A stretch of 25,630 nucleotides of DNA from Termitomyces sp. T153 (lineage: Eukaryota; Basidiomycota; Agaricomycetes; Agaricales; Lyophyllaceae): the NCBI GenBank assembly GCA_018296165.2, contig JACKQL020000251.1, forward strand, positions 1-25,630. The letters are read 5' to 3'. Under the pieces are notes generated by a model. The model saw only the letters and a program-made list of their open reading frames with translations, ran no database searches and was not told where the DNA came from. Positions 1 to 9,340 of the stretch are shown here, in pieces. Position 1 is the stretch's first letter; each line of letters starts with the position of its first letter. The position numbers were made by a program, and so were the translations under genes.

Positions 1-434
1 TCACGACCCGTTCCCCAAAGCCCCGCACATCGTCCATCCAACCCCCGAACCCCCAAAAGGACCCCCAACGCTCCGCCGAACTTCCGCCCATGCCCACGCC
101 TACTTCGGCTAACTCCGACACATCCCCGGCTAACTCCGACGGCCCCCTGGCCAACTTCGGTGCCTGCCCCGCAGCCACTGACACTTACCCTGGGCTTCCC
201 AAACCCCGAGAACCACCCCCGCTATTCCTGATCTTCGCCCACCCATCATTAACTCAACACCCTGCTTCCTCCGACCTATTCCGGAATATCACGACAACCT
301 CGGAACAACCCGCGATCCCATCAACGTATCAGCGCGGCATGATCTTCGATCACAACCGACACCCGCCCACTCCGTCAAGCCCCGCCAAGCCCTGCCGCCA
401 CAGCCGATGTACCCCGAAGTCCTCCGGTAGTCAG

Positions 435-478
435 TATATAAGTCATCGAGTAGCTCTTCGTACTCCAGTCTTGATATT
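435..478 (+). promoter_or_regulatory. LTR core promoter and predicted self-primer start (element A, 5' LTR)
   Basis: A TATA box TATATAAG lies at 435-442. At 468-478, about 33 nt downstream, is GTCTTGATATT, the exact reverse complement of 1164-1174 just beyond the LTR. A start site at 467-468 would put this 11-mer at the 5' end of the RNA. The block from TATA to the 11-mer is also well conserved in element B (13005-13048). Confidence 0.75.
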
Positions 479-551
479 GCTTAACGTTACCTATGGTCTG
501 ATTGTTTCCTTTTGTGTTTCGTGTTCGTTTTCGTGTCTTTTTCTCCTTACT

Positions 552-627
552 CTCAGTTTCCCGGTCTTATCTCAGTCTCCCGATCTTATCTCAGTCTCCC
601 GGTCTTATCTCAGTCTCCCGGTCTTGT
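552..627 (+). repeat. Four tandem 19-bp units in the LTR
   Basis: Four consecutive units of the form CTCAGTCTCCCGGTCTTAT start at 552, 571, 590 and 609, with one or two base differences each. They lie about 80-160 nt downstream of the predicted RNA start. The same array is at 5501-5576. Element B has only irregular CT-rich sequence at the matching place. Confidence 0.85.
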
Positions 628-1163
628 CTCGTCCCCTTTTCGTTATCGTTCTCGTTATCGTTTCGTAACTCCACTCGAATCTACTCTTGTTCCATAATGT
701 CTCGTCCAACGCCGTCTCGGTGACGTCGTCTGACCCTTGTGCCCAATTCTTCATCAACCCTAACGACCTCACGAACTCCGCGATTATAATTACGAACCCC
801 GACACCCCTTACCAGGTCCGAACCTCACTCTTCGCTCGGTCCCGGACTCCATCAACTCCAAATGATCTCCCATCAAACCCCGGCTCCGCCCCCATTGATC
901 ACACAGCCACCTACCCCCTTGCTTCCGCAAATCTCCCGTACGGCCTTCTGCCTGAACCCCGCCAAGACCGTCTCATTTCCCCACAATCCGACTTCTCCGG
1001 ACCTTCCCGGACCTGTCTGGATCACATCTCCCCAATTACCCGCGCAAACCACCAGGACCCAGAGTATCCTTGAGTGTCCGGTCACCAATGCAGGGGAATC
1101 ACGCCCGCCTAGTAAGGACTCGCCCAGTGCAGCTGCGCCCCCGAGGTCAGCGGACCCTGACAT

Positions 1164-1174
1164 AATATCAAGAC
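1164..1174 (+). other. Primer-binding site, self-priming type (element A)
   Basis: AATATCAAGAC begins two bases after the LTR end. It has no leading TGG as a tRNA primer site would, but is exactly complementary to the LTR segment 468-478. Fungal Tf1/sushi elements prime minus-strand DNA synthesis with the 5' end of their own mRNA; this arrangement matches that mechanism. Confidence 0.75.
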
Positions 1175-1194
1175 CCGACCTTACCCCGTCCGTG

Positions 1195-1308
1195 ATGCCC
1201 GCATTATCTCCGCACACACAATCAAATAACTCCGATGTCTATGGTCTACCCGCGCCGGGGAACCCTTATGATTCATACGGCCCTGCCCAATTTGCCGAGG
1301 CACATTGA
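1195..1308 (+). pseudogene. Truncated gag start of element A
   Basis: The ATG at 1195, 20 nt past the primer-binding site, opens a 37-codon frame ending at 1308. It aligns with the gag start of element B (ATG 13637): both begin M-P/S-A, share a D-(V/I)-Y-G-(L/Q) stretch, N-P-Y, and a G-P close to the first stop. After the stop no recognisable capsid, zinc knuckle or protease follows, so only the gag N-terminus survives. A short peptide could still be translated, but nothing shows that it is. Confidence 0.55.
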
Positions 1309-3344
1309 GTCGCGGATCTGACACCAAACATCCCCTCCGCTCTGGTTACTTTCATACAACGGCTCCCCCCACGGACACCCTCCCCAACTCACACCCAACT
1401 CCCAACCCCTCGCGCAAACCGTCAACTCATCTTCCACCCCACCCCTACACTCCCCGCCAACTCCGCTCTCTCGCACAAAGTCGACCCCGACATCACCCAA
1501 AGAATAACATCCTAAAGCCTGGCGACCATCCGACCGAATGAGTAACAAGGTCTCCGGCACCGCGCCAGCCCTCCGACCCACAATAATGCCAACCTGCCAT
1601 GGAACAGTCACCCACAGCGCGAGGATCGCCAGCTACAAAGAAACCACTGAGAACGCGCTTCCCCGAAGCCCGCCTGTGGATCCACCGGCCCCCCAGCAAC
1701 CCCGCAGACCAACGAACGCGACTAATCACCAACAACATCACCAAACCCTATTATCGACCCCCTCCAAGGAACTAAACCCTCCGACAACTAACCCCGAAAC
1801 CATCGAAATCAAGCTCGAATCCACCACAGGACAAGAACCTCAGACCTAGGCTATGCTCCAACCCCGTGACCTGCTTCCGGACCTCGATCGATCGGCCGTC
1901 ACCTCCGCCCAACAAATGAAGGGGCCCCGACTCCCCCGACCCGACCCTGACAACCCCGGAACAGGACCAAAACATCCCCGAGCTTACACTCCGCCACCAG
2001 ACTACGCCACCTCCCACGAAGGAATCCCCAGCATAGGGGCCACCCCGAACCAACTATAGGAAAAAGGACCCTATACGAAGTAATTCCCCAAGTACTCTAA
2101 ATTCGCTGACATGTTCATATAAGAGAGGGAGAAGCCCCACCATCATCCAGAAAACAACGATCGGCCATTTAAGCGACCCGACAACCCCCAGGGGCACGCG
2201 CTCCCATATCCTCAAAAGACTTCCCCCATATGGCTCGACGACCCAAAACGACCCCGCGCCAGCCCGAAACAGTCCCACCCAGACCCCTCCGAACCCATCA
2301 ACCCGGCTCCGGACCCTGGCGACACGACTCCAGGGCCTCCACTCCGACCCCGACATCTGACCAAGAAAACTCACAGCGCCGGCTCGACAATGATGCCCTG
2401 GTAGCCCCAACTCCGCAACAGAAATCACCACCCACTCCGAACCCCGCCCCTACACCGGAATATGTCCGCCCGAACAGGGGCCACATCACCGGGGCCTCCA
2501 GACAAGCTGGCAGTGCCTCCCCCCACTATCACCCCTGCACCTGCACAATCTCCGGACCGCTCCGGAACACGAACGAAGAGTAAATCCGACCCTGCCGCAT
2601 CTCCCGGGGAGCCCCACTCCAGTGCCCCCCGCGGCCGACCTTCCCGCCGCCCCAACAACCATGAACAACCAACAAACCCCCACCAAGTGACCCTTGAGTC
2701 GACTCCGGGACCACCCACTTCTTCCCGATGAAGGAACCACCGACCCCCGAACCTCCGAACTCGAGGAAGTATCAGAAATACGTAAGACCCCCTTTGTCCG
2801 CCGCGGGCTTACCTTTGGTCAGGAGAGCAATATCACGTAGATGACCCGGAACCCCAAATTGGGCCCCGGACCCGAAGGAACTGGTTGGGACTGATCACCC
2901 CGCATCCTACCCCCTCGGTCATCGACACTCCGGAGCACACCAAAGCGCCACCCGAAGCAGGCCCGCCCACAGACGCAGCACTCCAGAACACAACCCCGAC
3001 CCGGACCAACTATACTGCGAAGACGAACCCCGCCTCACCCAACCCCGCCAATAAAAAAGGGCCCGCCCGCCTTCACCACCAATACCGACGTAAGGGCTAG
3101 ACCATGGGAAGACCCCCATTACCCCCCGCCCACCGCACCGCCAAGACAACCAAAGCCCCGAACCCGTTGGGCGCCGTACAAAATTCAAAGGCCACCCTCT
3201 ACTACCAAAACGGCGCACGTCCCCTACACCCCCAGTCGAAAATTTCCGAGAAACGAACTCAACGACATCGCCCGAAATGCCGGGGACCCCACCGGAGAAC
3301 TCCCACCAACCCCGACAGACCCCGGGAGCCCTCCTGCGATGCCC
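1309..3344. other. Element A interior without intact gene; possible relic before RT
   Basis: About 2 kb that is strongly C-rich on the plus strand. All plus frames are proline-rich and broken; none carries RT, protease or integrase motifs. At about 2090-2200 a plus frame reads P-K-Y-S-K-F-A-D-M-F, then H-H-H-P, resembling the segment before RT in element B (Y-H-E-F-T-D-M-F at about 17546). From about 3345 the DNA aligns with B's post-pol trailer (from about 20440). This looks like pol deleted and the rest scrambled. Confidence 0.5.
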
Positions 3345-3606
3345 CGCCCCGTCCCGACCGACCCCGGGACTAGCCAGCGCAGACGGCACTAGCGGGCGTA
3401 AACCCCGCCTCTGGACTCACTAGGGATTCAACTCCCTCTCACACCCCTGCGTGTTTCGCTTACTTTGCCCTCCGACAAAACTAAAAATCTCACTTCACAC
3501 GCCCAGGGACCAAGAAATGACATGTTCGCGTACAAAAGATCATATATACATTAGGCGGGGAAGGCAGCAAGTCCGAGAGCGACAAGAAACGAGGCCCACA
3601 CCCATC

Positions 3607-4736
3607 TCACTCCCTCCCCGGACCTCCCGGAAGCCCAACCCCCAGGTCGACCTCCATCTGGGCCCGCACCACCGCTAGGATCTCCGCCAACCCCGGCAAT
3701 GCCTCCCCCGCATCGGCCGCCACCTCCCACCACGACCCCGGGGCCACCGCATTGCGTCGCCGATGCCCCGCCAGCAACCTCTCCAACCGCGCCATTCCCT
3801 GCTGCAACTCCGGAGGCTGGACCGCGGACCCCTGCGTCAACCCGTCCTGAATCGACGCGAACGCCGCGGAGGCACCGTCCAAGAGGACCCGATGCTCCCG
3901 CACCCAGCCTAAACTCCGAAAATGAACCGTCAATAACGAACGGAGGAACGGGAGACAACTCACGAAGAATCCCCGCGCGACCCGAGGCGGCCTCGTTGGC
4001 CAACCAATCCTCCCTCCGCCTCGCCGCCTCCAGCTCCGCCCACAACGCATCCCCCTCCGGAACTCGTCCCCGCCCCTCCGCTTCCCCCGTGGGTTGCCCC
4101 TCCACCTGCGCCAGACGCTCCCGCAGACCCCGCACCTCTAGCGCCCGCTCCGTCGCCACCGCACCGAAGTATTCCTCTCCCGCTCCATCGCTTCCTTCTC
4201 CGTCCGCGCCGCGTCACGATCCTCCCTCGCCCGGCGGAGCTCCCCCTCCCGTACTGCCAACGACGTCGTCAAGGCCTCCACCTGCTTGCGAAGGAAGACC
4301 TCCGTGATTGAAGGAATCGGCGCGGAGGGACTCGACGACCGCTCCGAGGGAACGCCAGGGACAGGGGAAAAGAGGGAAGACTCGGGAGGCCCCGCCGACA
4401 ACTCGCGCCCACGCGGCCTCTTGCTGGGTCCCGCCCCCGAGGGTGGGGAAGCTCGACGCTTTCCCCGAACCACCACCGAAGACGCCCCCTTCCCCTTTGG
4501 CACCGCGGGACGAAACTTGGTCCGCTTCGGAACCCCCGGAAAGTCCACCACTACTACTACGGACGACTCTACCGGAACCCCGTTAACCATCCCGAAAGGA
4601 GAATTCGACAACACTTACGACTCCGGTCCCTAACGCTACCCCGGCGCCGACGCTCGAACTCCTCACCCCCACTGTCATACACCACCACCTCGTCTAAATC
4701 GGCGGGAGAAACCACTGGAACGCTGGGGGAAGACAT
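3607..4736 (-). CDS. Antisense accessory gene of element A, three exons, coiled-coil protein of unknown function
   Basis: Read opposite to gag-pol. Exon 1 is 4736-4619 (ATG at 4736, protein starts M-S-S-P-S-V-P), exon 2 is 4568-3964, exon 3 is 3908-3607 (TGA). Introns of 50 and 55 nt have GTAAGT..TAG and GTGAGT..TAG borders and rejoin the frame exactly. One lesion is visible: a one-base frameshift near 4165, where element B reads through. Corrected length is about 341 residues. In order: an acidic N-terminus, a basic stretch (G-K-R-R, then S-K-R-P-R-G) that could be a nuclear signal, a charged coiled-coil helix, W-L-A-N-E-A-A-S at 4006-3983, and a C-terminal domain with V-R-E-H-R-V-L-L-D, W-W-E-V-A and V-R-A-Q-M-E-V-D-L. 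The matching gene in B adds a cysteine module that A lacks. Function unknown; a DNA- or RNA-binding regulator is one guess. Confidence 0.72.
3909..3963 (-). other. Last intron of element A antisense gene
   Basis: 55 nt on the minus strand, donor GTGAGT (3963-3958), acceptor TTTAG (3913-3909), with a TTGAC branch-like site. Splicing joins the frame ending G-I-L to the frame R-W-V-R-E-H-R. Element B has a 53-nt intron at the same place and phase. Confidence 0.78.
4569..4618 (-). other. Intron 1 of element A antisense gene
   Basis: 50 nt on the minus strand, donor GTAAGT (4618-4613), acceptor TAG (4571-4569), with TTAAC as a possible branch site about 14 nt before the acceptor. Exon 1 ends with one base of a codon and exon 2 supplies two, restoring the frame. 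Without splicing the frame stops exactly at the acceptor TAG. Element B has a 54-nt intron at the same place and phase. Confidence 0.75.
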
Positions 4737-4934
4737 GACGAAATTTGGGAAACCCCGGGGCACGCCCAAAGCTTTAAATTGAGTGAGGAGGACCCTGACG
4801 AAACGGCGGCCGCGCTTCGACTTCGCCTCCCACGCCGCTATCACTCGCTGCGGATTGATCAATATTGCTCGGCTTCGACTCCCACGCCCCGCCGATCCCC
4901 GTCCTACCCCGCGTCTCGAAGGGTCTCGACGCTG
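4737..4934. promoter_or_regulatory. Leader or promoter region upstream of element A antisense gene
   Basis: The 200 bp between the antisense ATG and the polypurine tract. On the minus strand TTTAAA lies at 4778-4773, about 37 nt before the ATG, a weak TATA candidate. The stretch 4800-4946 aligns with 23525-23682 of element B. Whether antisense transcription starts here or in the 3' LTR cannot be told. Confidence 0.3.
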
Positions 4935-4943
4935 AAAGGGGGG
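4935..4943 (+). other. Polypurine tract of element A
   Basis: AAAGGGGGG followed by TGA and then the 3' LTR start TGTCA at 4947. This is the usual plus-strand primer position. Element B has AAAGGGGGGG at 23670-23679 in the same context. Confidence 0.85.
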
Positions 4944-4946
4944 TGA

Positions 4947-6111
4947 TGTCACGACCCGTTCCCCAAAACCCCGCACATCGTCCATCAAACCCCCGAACCC
5001 CCAAAAGGACCCCCAACGCTCCGCCGAACTTCCGCCCATGCCCACGCCTACTTCGGCTAACTCCGACACCTCCCCAGCTAACTCCGACGGCCCCCTGGCC
5101 AACTTCGGTGCCTGCCCCGCAGCCACTGACACTTACCCTGGGCTTCCCAAACCCCGAGAACCACCCCCGCTATTCCTGATCTTCGCCCACCCATCATTAA
5201 CTCAACACCCTGCTTCCTCCGACCTATTCCGGAATATCACGACAACCTCGGAACAACCCACGATCCCATCAACGTATCAGCGCGGCACGATCTTCGATCA
5301 CAACCGACACCCGCCCACTCCGTCAAGCCCCGCCAAGCCCCGCTGCCACAGCCGACGTACCCCGAAGTCCTCCGGTAGTCAGTATATAAGTCATCGAGTA
5401 GCTCTTCGTACTCCAGTCTTGATATTGCTTAACGTTACCTATGGTCTGATTGCTTCCTTTTTGTGTTTCGTGTTCGTTTTCGTGTCTTTTTCTCCTTACT
5501 CTCAGTTTCCCGGTCTTATCTCAGTCTCCCGATCTTATCTCAGTCTCCCGGTATTATCTCAGTCTCCCGGTCTTGTCTCGTCCCCTTTTCGTTATCGTTC
5601 TCGTTATCGTTTCGTACCTCCACTCGAATCTACTCTTGTTCCATAATGTCTCGTCCAACGCCGTCTCGGTGACGTCGTCTGACCCTTGTGCCCAATTCTT
5701 CATCAACCCTAACGACCTCACGAACTCCGCGATTATAATTACGAACCCCGACACCCCTTACCAGGTCCGAACCTCACTCTTCGCCCGGTCCCGGACTCCA
5801 TCAACTCCAAATGATCTCCCATCAAACCCCGGCTCCGCCCCCATTGATCACACAGCCACCTACTCCCTTGCTTCCGCAAATCTCCCGTACGGCCTTCTGC
5901 CTGAACCCCGCCAAGACCGTCTCATTTCCCCACAATCCGACTTCTCCGGACCTTCCCGGACCTGTCTGGATCACATCTCCCCAATTACCCGCGCAAACCA
6001 CCAGGACCCAGAGTATCCTTGAGTGTCCGGTCACCAATGCAGGGGAATCACGCCCGCCTAGTAAGGACTCGCCCAGTGCAGCTGCGCCCCCGAGGTCAGC
6101 GGACCCTGACA
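4947..6111 (+). repeat. 3' LTR of element A
   Basis: Begins TGTCACGACC at 4947 and ends TGACA at 6111, 1165 bp. It carries its own TATATAAG (5383-5390), the primer 11-mer (5416-5426) and the four 19-bp units (5501-5576). Differences from the left copy are scattered single bases, mostly C/T or G/A. The next five bases, CTCAC (6112-6116), should be one half of the target duplication; the other half is outside the window. Confidence 0.94.
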
Positions 6112-8700
6112 CTCACTATCACTCTCACAAGTATAATACTCATTCCTGTACATTTTCAATTCAACATACTCTTTATCATTCTCCTAAGTCCCTTCAGACT
6201 CAGCTGTGTGATTGTCATTGACCTCAGCAGAATCTTTGTCCTGCTCATTGTTGGCATCTCCCATATCTGATGGAGCAGCAGAGCAGCAGTATGTGTGCTC
6301 ACACAAACACTTAAGGAGCTGGCTTAGCTGGCTTAGCTGGCTCCCTGCATTTGTGGGTAAAATGCCTGACCTTTCTGCACTTGAAGCAGTTGGCAAATTG
6401 TCTAGCATCCTTGCCTGGTTAGTCTGAAGCAATGGCCAACATGTTTTTCCCTGCAGCAAGATGCTTTCTTGTCACTTGCACTGCTCTTGCTGGCTAAGAA
6501 GGGCTTAAGCCCATATTGCCTCACAGGGGCATAGTTCTTGAGGCCACACATGTCATGGGCCTCTTTACCAAGCTAGGCAGTGGCAGGCAGGTCTGATGTC
6601 CTGCCAGCTCTGTGTGCCTTGCCAAGGCAGTCCCATATTTTGGGGACTGCATTGTAACTAGCAACAGTTGCTACTTAGACCAACTCTTTATGCTGCACTC
6701 TAAATTGTGCTGCAGTCTTGATACTATTCTTATAGGCTTTTGCCTCTGAGACAAACTCCTCAACAGTGTTCACTTTGGGAGCTAGTCTGTCATCATGTAT
6801 TAATGCAACAAGCATGTCAGTGGGTATTCCTCTCAAAACTGCTCACAAATCATGAATTCATTAGGGAACACAACTACCACATACACCACATTGCAGAGCA
6901 CATCATAGGCATCCTGCATTGTTGAGGGCTGTATAAATTGATGTACAATCCAAGGATTATATTCTCAAACCTGTAGTGGGACTGTGCCCTATTTACATGT
7001 ATTACATGTCATAGATACCACTTCAGAGTGCCTGCAGCCAGAAAGTCCATAAGGATTAGGACTTTCTTGTGTTTGCACCCATCCCTACCATATTGAGCTA
7101 CTGCATAAAGTATGCAGATACTCATAAGCCAGCCCTCAAGTTCATTGAACTTGGCCAAACCAGCATAAGGGGTGATTGTCTTAAACAGATCACTCCTTCT
7201 TGGCTTGATTCCCTCTGGTATTGCCAGATGAACTGCAAGCAGTTGTTCTATCACCACCTTTAGACAATTGTGCATTGTGTGGCAATGATATTTGTAGACT
7301 TCCTCTACTTCTGGAGTAGCAAAGCATCCACAATGTTGTAGTGGCATTTAAAACCACTGTGGCTGTCTTTTGGAGAGGACTGTAGTCCTTCTCCTACCAG
7401 TTCTATGACCCACATCATCCCCATTTCCTGATGGGCCATTATCTGGCCCATCTGAGTCTAGAGGCCCTCCTCCTAGAGGCAGTGATGACCCACAACCTGC
7501 AAAATGTAGTCCTCTTCCTGGTCCTCCACCACCTCCTCCTGGACTAGGTGGTCCACTATGTAGTGTTGATGGCAGAGTGGATGTAGGATTACTACCAGGT
7601 GATCCCTGCCTCAGTGCTCCTCCATCCCATGCTTGATCACTACACTAACTTGGAGAAATGTTCCCTCCATGATCAGCCAAATGTTGATGGGCAGTGGAGC
7701 TATTTCTAGTCCCTCATGCTCATCCATTAGGGGAAAGTGAGACTCTCACTCTTCCCTCTTAATGGACCTAGTACATTCTGATGGAATGTGACCTTCAGGC
7801 CATGCATCATAGGTAGTATTTCCCTAGAACACCATCTCTTGGTCATCCATGTAGGACTGTTGAAAGCCCTCTTTATCACCATTGCAGAATTGCTGCAACA
7901 CAATTCTATCTTCTTAGGTCAGCACCCTACACAGACCCAGTAGGTCTATGTTGCACTACAGGTTGCTCAATGGTAATTACCAACCCAGCCTCTGTAGAAG
8001 CTAGGTTAAGGGCTACAATCATACCCAATGTAGCCTGTCTCTGATAGTCTACTGCAGCCTGTCTTGCTGCATAGTCACACAATGTCTCTTTAGGCTGCTG
8101 CAGCACCTGCAATAGAGTCAATGCTTTGTTGACCAAGGACAGTGGGAGTAAACAATCTCCACCTACAAATGGAGAAGGCATCACAGACAATGCCTGTGAT
8201 CTCCATAACTTTATCTCCTGTGGTAGAAAATCATATAAAGTTCCATGAACTTTACTGGGTCAGTTGGGATGATTCCCTCACCCAATGACCACTGAATTGC
8301 TATATGCTTAGCTACTCTCACAGCTAAGTGTTGCTGAGTTGAAGTCTTTGGGACCTCAACTCAATTTTGCCATAATACCAACACCCTCCTATGGAGGATA
8401 TCATCTGAGTTCACTTCACTATCCATATCTGAAGTGTCTCCAATATCCTTTGCAATTGTCTTAATGAATACTGAAGGTCCTGCTGTGCATAAGCCCAGCA
8501 TTGATCCACCTTGCAATTGACCAGAGCTGTGGGCCCTGTGAGGAGTATCTTCCTTGCTCCTCAGCAGTGTAATCACCATTGAAGACTCACTATGACCTCC
8601 TGTGGTCTCTGGGAAGGATCTTAAACCTTCCACTCACAGCACAGTAGGTGCATGCAAGGAGTTTTTTCTTTTGCTTGTTGCCCCTGCTGCACCCTCTGGC
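6112..8700 (-). pseudogene. Decayed Ty3-type gag of an older retrotransposon, cut by element A
   Basis: Minus-strand pieces, in protein order: an N-terminal region from about 8690 (S-K-R-K-N-S-L-H then V-E-G-L-R-S-F-P), a glycine-rich linker at about 7560-7400, a capsid-like domain at about 7260-6740 (K-F-N-E-L-E-G-W-L, ending L-K-W-Y-L, then R-A-Q-S-H-Y-R-F-E), a zinc knuckle C-F-K-C-R-K-V-R-H-F-T-H-K-C at 6388-6347 with CX2CX4HX4C spacing, and an acidic tail at about 6190-6112 (E-Y-V-E-L-K-M-Y). This order is that of a Ty3/gypsy gag. Many stops and shifts break it and CpG is rare. Element A interrupts it right after the acidic tail; any pol would lie left of the window. Confidence 0.7.
6317..6343 (-). 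repeat. Three tandem 9-bp units in the old gag
   Basis: AGCTGGCTT occurs three times (last unit one base different). On the minus strand it encodes the repeat P-A-K right after the zinc knuckle. Confidence 0.7.
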
Positions 8701-9340
8701 TCTACCATTGGGTACATCCAAGTAGAGGGCACTCAATTGTCCACCATCATGAAGCTCATCAGACCACCCAAGGATGATTAAACAGGAGTAACTGCTGGCA
8801 GTTCCCCTGGCACCACTCCACTTTCTCTTTCCATGCCATGGTGTGACATGGCAACACCCATTGGTTTATGTGGAGCATTTTACAATGTTCCATCAAACTC
8901 TAGTTAGAACCTAGGCCCAAATACCTGACCTTCCATAGTCATCACCATGCCCATTGCAGAAGGTGAACATTAGAATTTTAACATTCTGATCATAACTTGT
9001 GGCAGTGAACTTCTGAAAAGAAGTTCAGCTTTTTGCTTTGCAAATGAGTACATTCTCATCTGACTTAAAAAAATGTAATGTTTTTGTTATGGGTCATGCA
9101 GCTTATGGTTCACACCTTGTAAGTCAAAACCAGTTGATTGATCTTGTCCACAAAGTATGGAGTAAGGTGCTGCCTTACATAATTACAATATGAGTATTTA
9201 AAGGTAGCATCATGTGACACTACTGAATAATAACATAAGTAAATTAATATTAAAGAGTATTAACTACAGAGGGGTAGCACTCTGTTACAATGATCCAACA
9301 TGCTTTTGTTCCCTCTGACATTGATGTTCTCCTTTCTTAC
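8701..9340. other. AT-rich spacer with no recognisable gene; 14-bp direct repeat
   Basis: No convincing coding frame. GCTGCCTTACATAA occurs at 9169-9182 and again at 9343-9356, bracketing a 160-bp AT-rich stretch. This may be the target duplication of a short insertion. The rest may be leader sequence of the old gag element. Confidence 0.35.

Larger units (their letters stand above)
1..1162 (+). repeat. 5' LTR of element A (lacks first 2 bases)
   Basis: This matches 4949-6111 almost base for base, with about 14 substitutions and one single-base indel counted by eye. The repeat ends with TGACA at 1158-1162; the copies diverge right after that. By comparison with the right copy it begins TGTCA, so the ends are the inverted pair TGTCA/TGACA expected for an LTR. 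Open frames inside it are proline-rich, recur in the other LTR and look like chance frames in C-rich DNA. Confidence 0.93.
1..6111 (+). mobile_element. Element A: young non-autonomous Ty3/gypsy-type LTR retrotransposon
   Basis: Two near-identical direct repeats (1-1162 and 4947-6111) bracket a 3.8-kb interior with a primer-binding site after the left repeat and a polypurine tract before the right one. The first two bases of the left LTR lie outside the window. The interior has only a short gag start, a possible relic of the region before RT, and a long antisense gene; protease, RT, integrase and chromodomain are absent. The trailer after pol (from about 3345) and everything to the 3' LTR align with element B at 12648-24630, so A is an internally deleted relative of B's family. 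CpG is abundant, unlike in B, which fits a recent insertion. It would need enzymes in trans to move. Confidence 0.9.

Noticed and set aside
90..668. 192-residue proline/serine-rich open frame in the 5' LTR, repeated near 5038-5646
   Set aside because: Recurs in both LTRs in the same place, includes the TATA box and the 19-bp repeats, and has no counterpart in the element B LTR; best explained as chance openness of C-rich LTR sequence.
1163..1180. tRNA primer-binding site
   Set aside because: No TGG start and no match I recognise to a tRNA 3' end; self-complementarity with the LTR explains it better.
4150..4180. Programmed -1 frameshift or extra intron in element A antisense exon 2
   Set aside because: Element B reads straight through the matching point and no intron borders are present, so a simple one-base lesion is likelier.
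3699..4307. 202-residue plus-strand proline/arginine-rich frame
   Set aside because: Shadow of the antisense gene; in element B the plus strand does not preserve this frame, while the minus-strand protein is preserved.
4737..5132. Upstream extension of the antisense gene into the 3' LTR (ATG at 5132)
   Set aside because: The frame is open, but homology with element B begins near the ATG at 4736, and the extension crosses the LTR border and polypurine tract.
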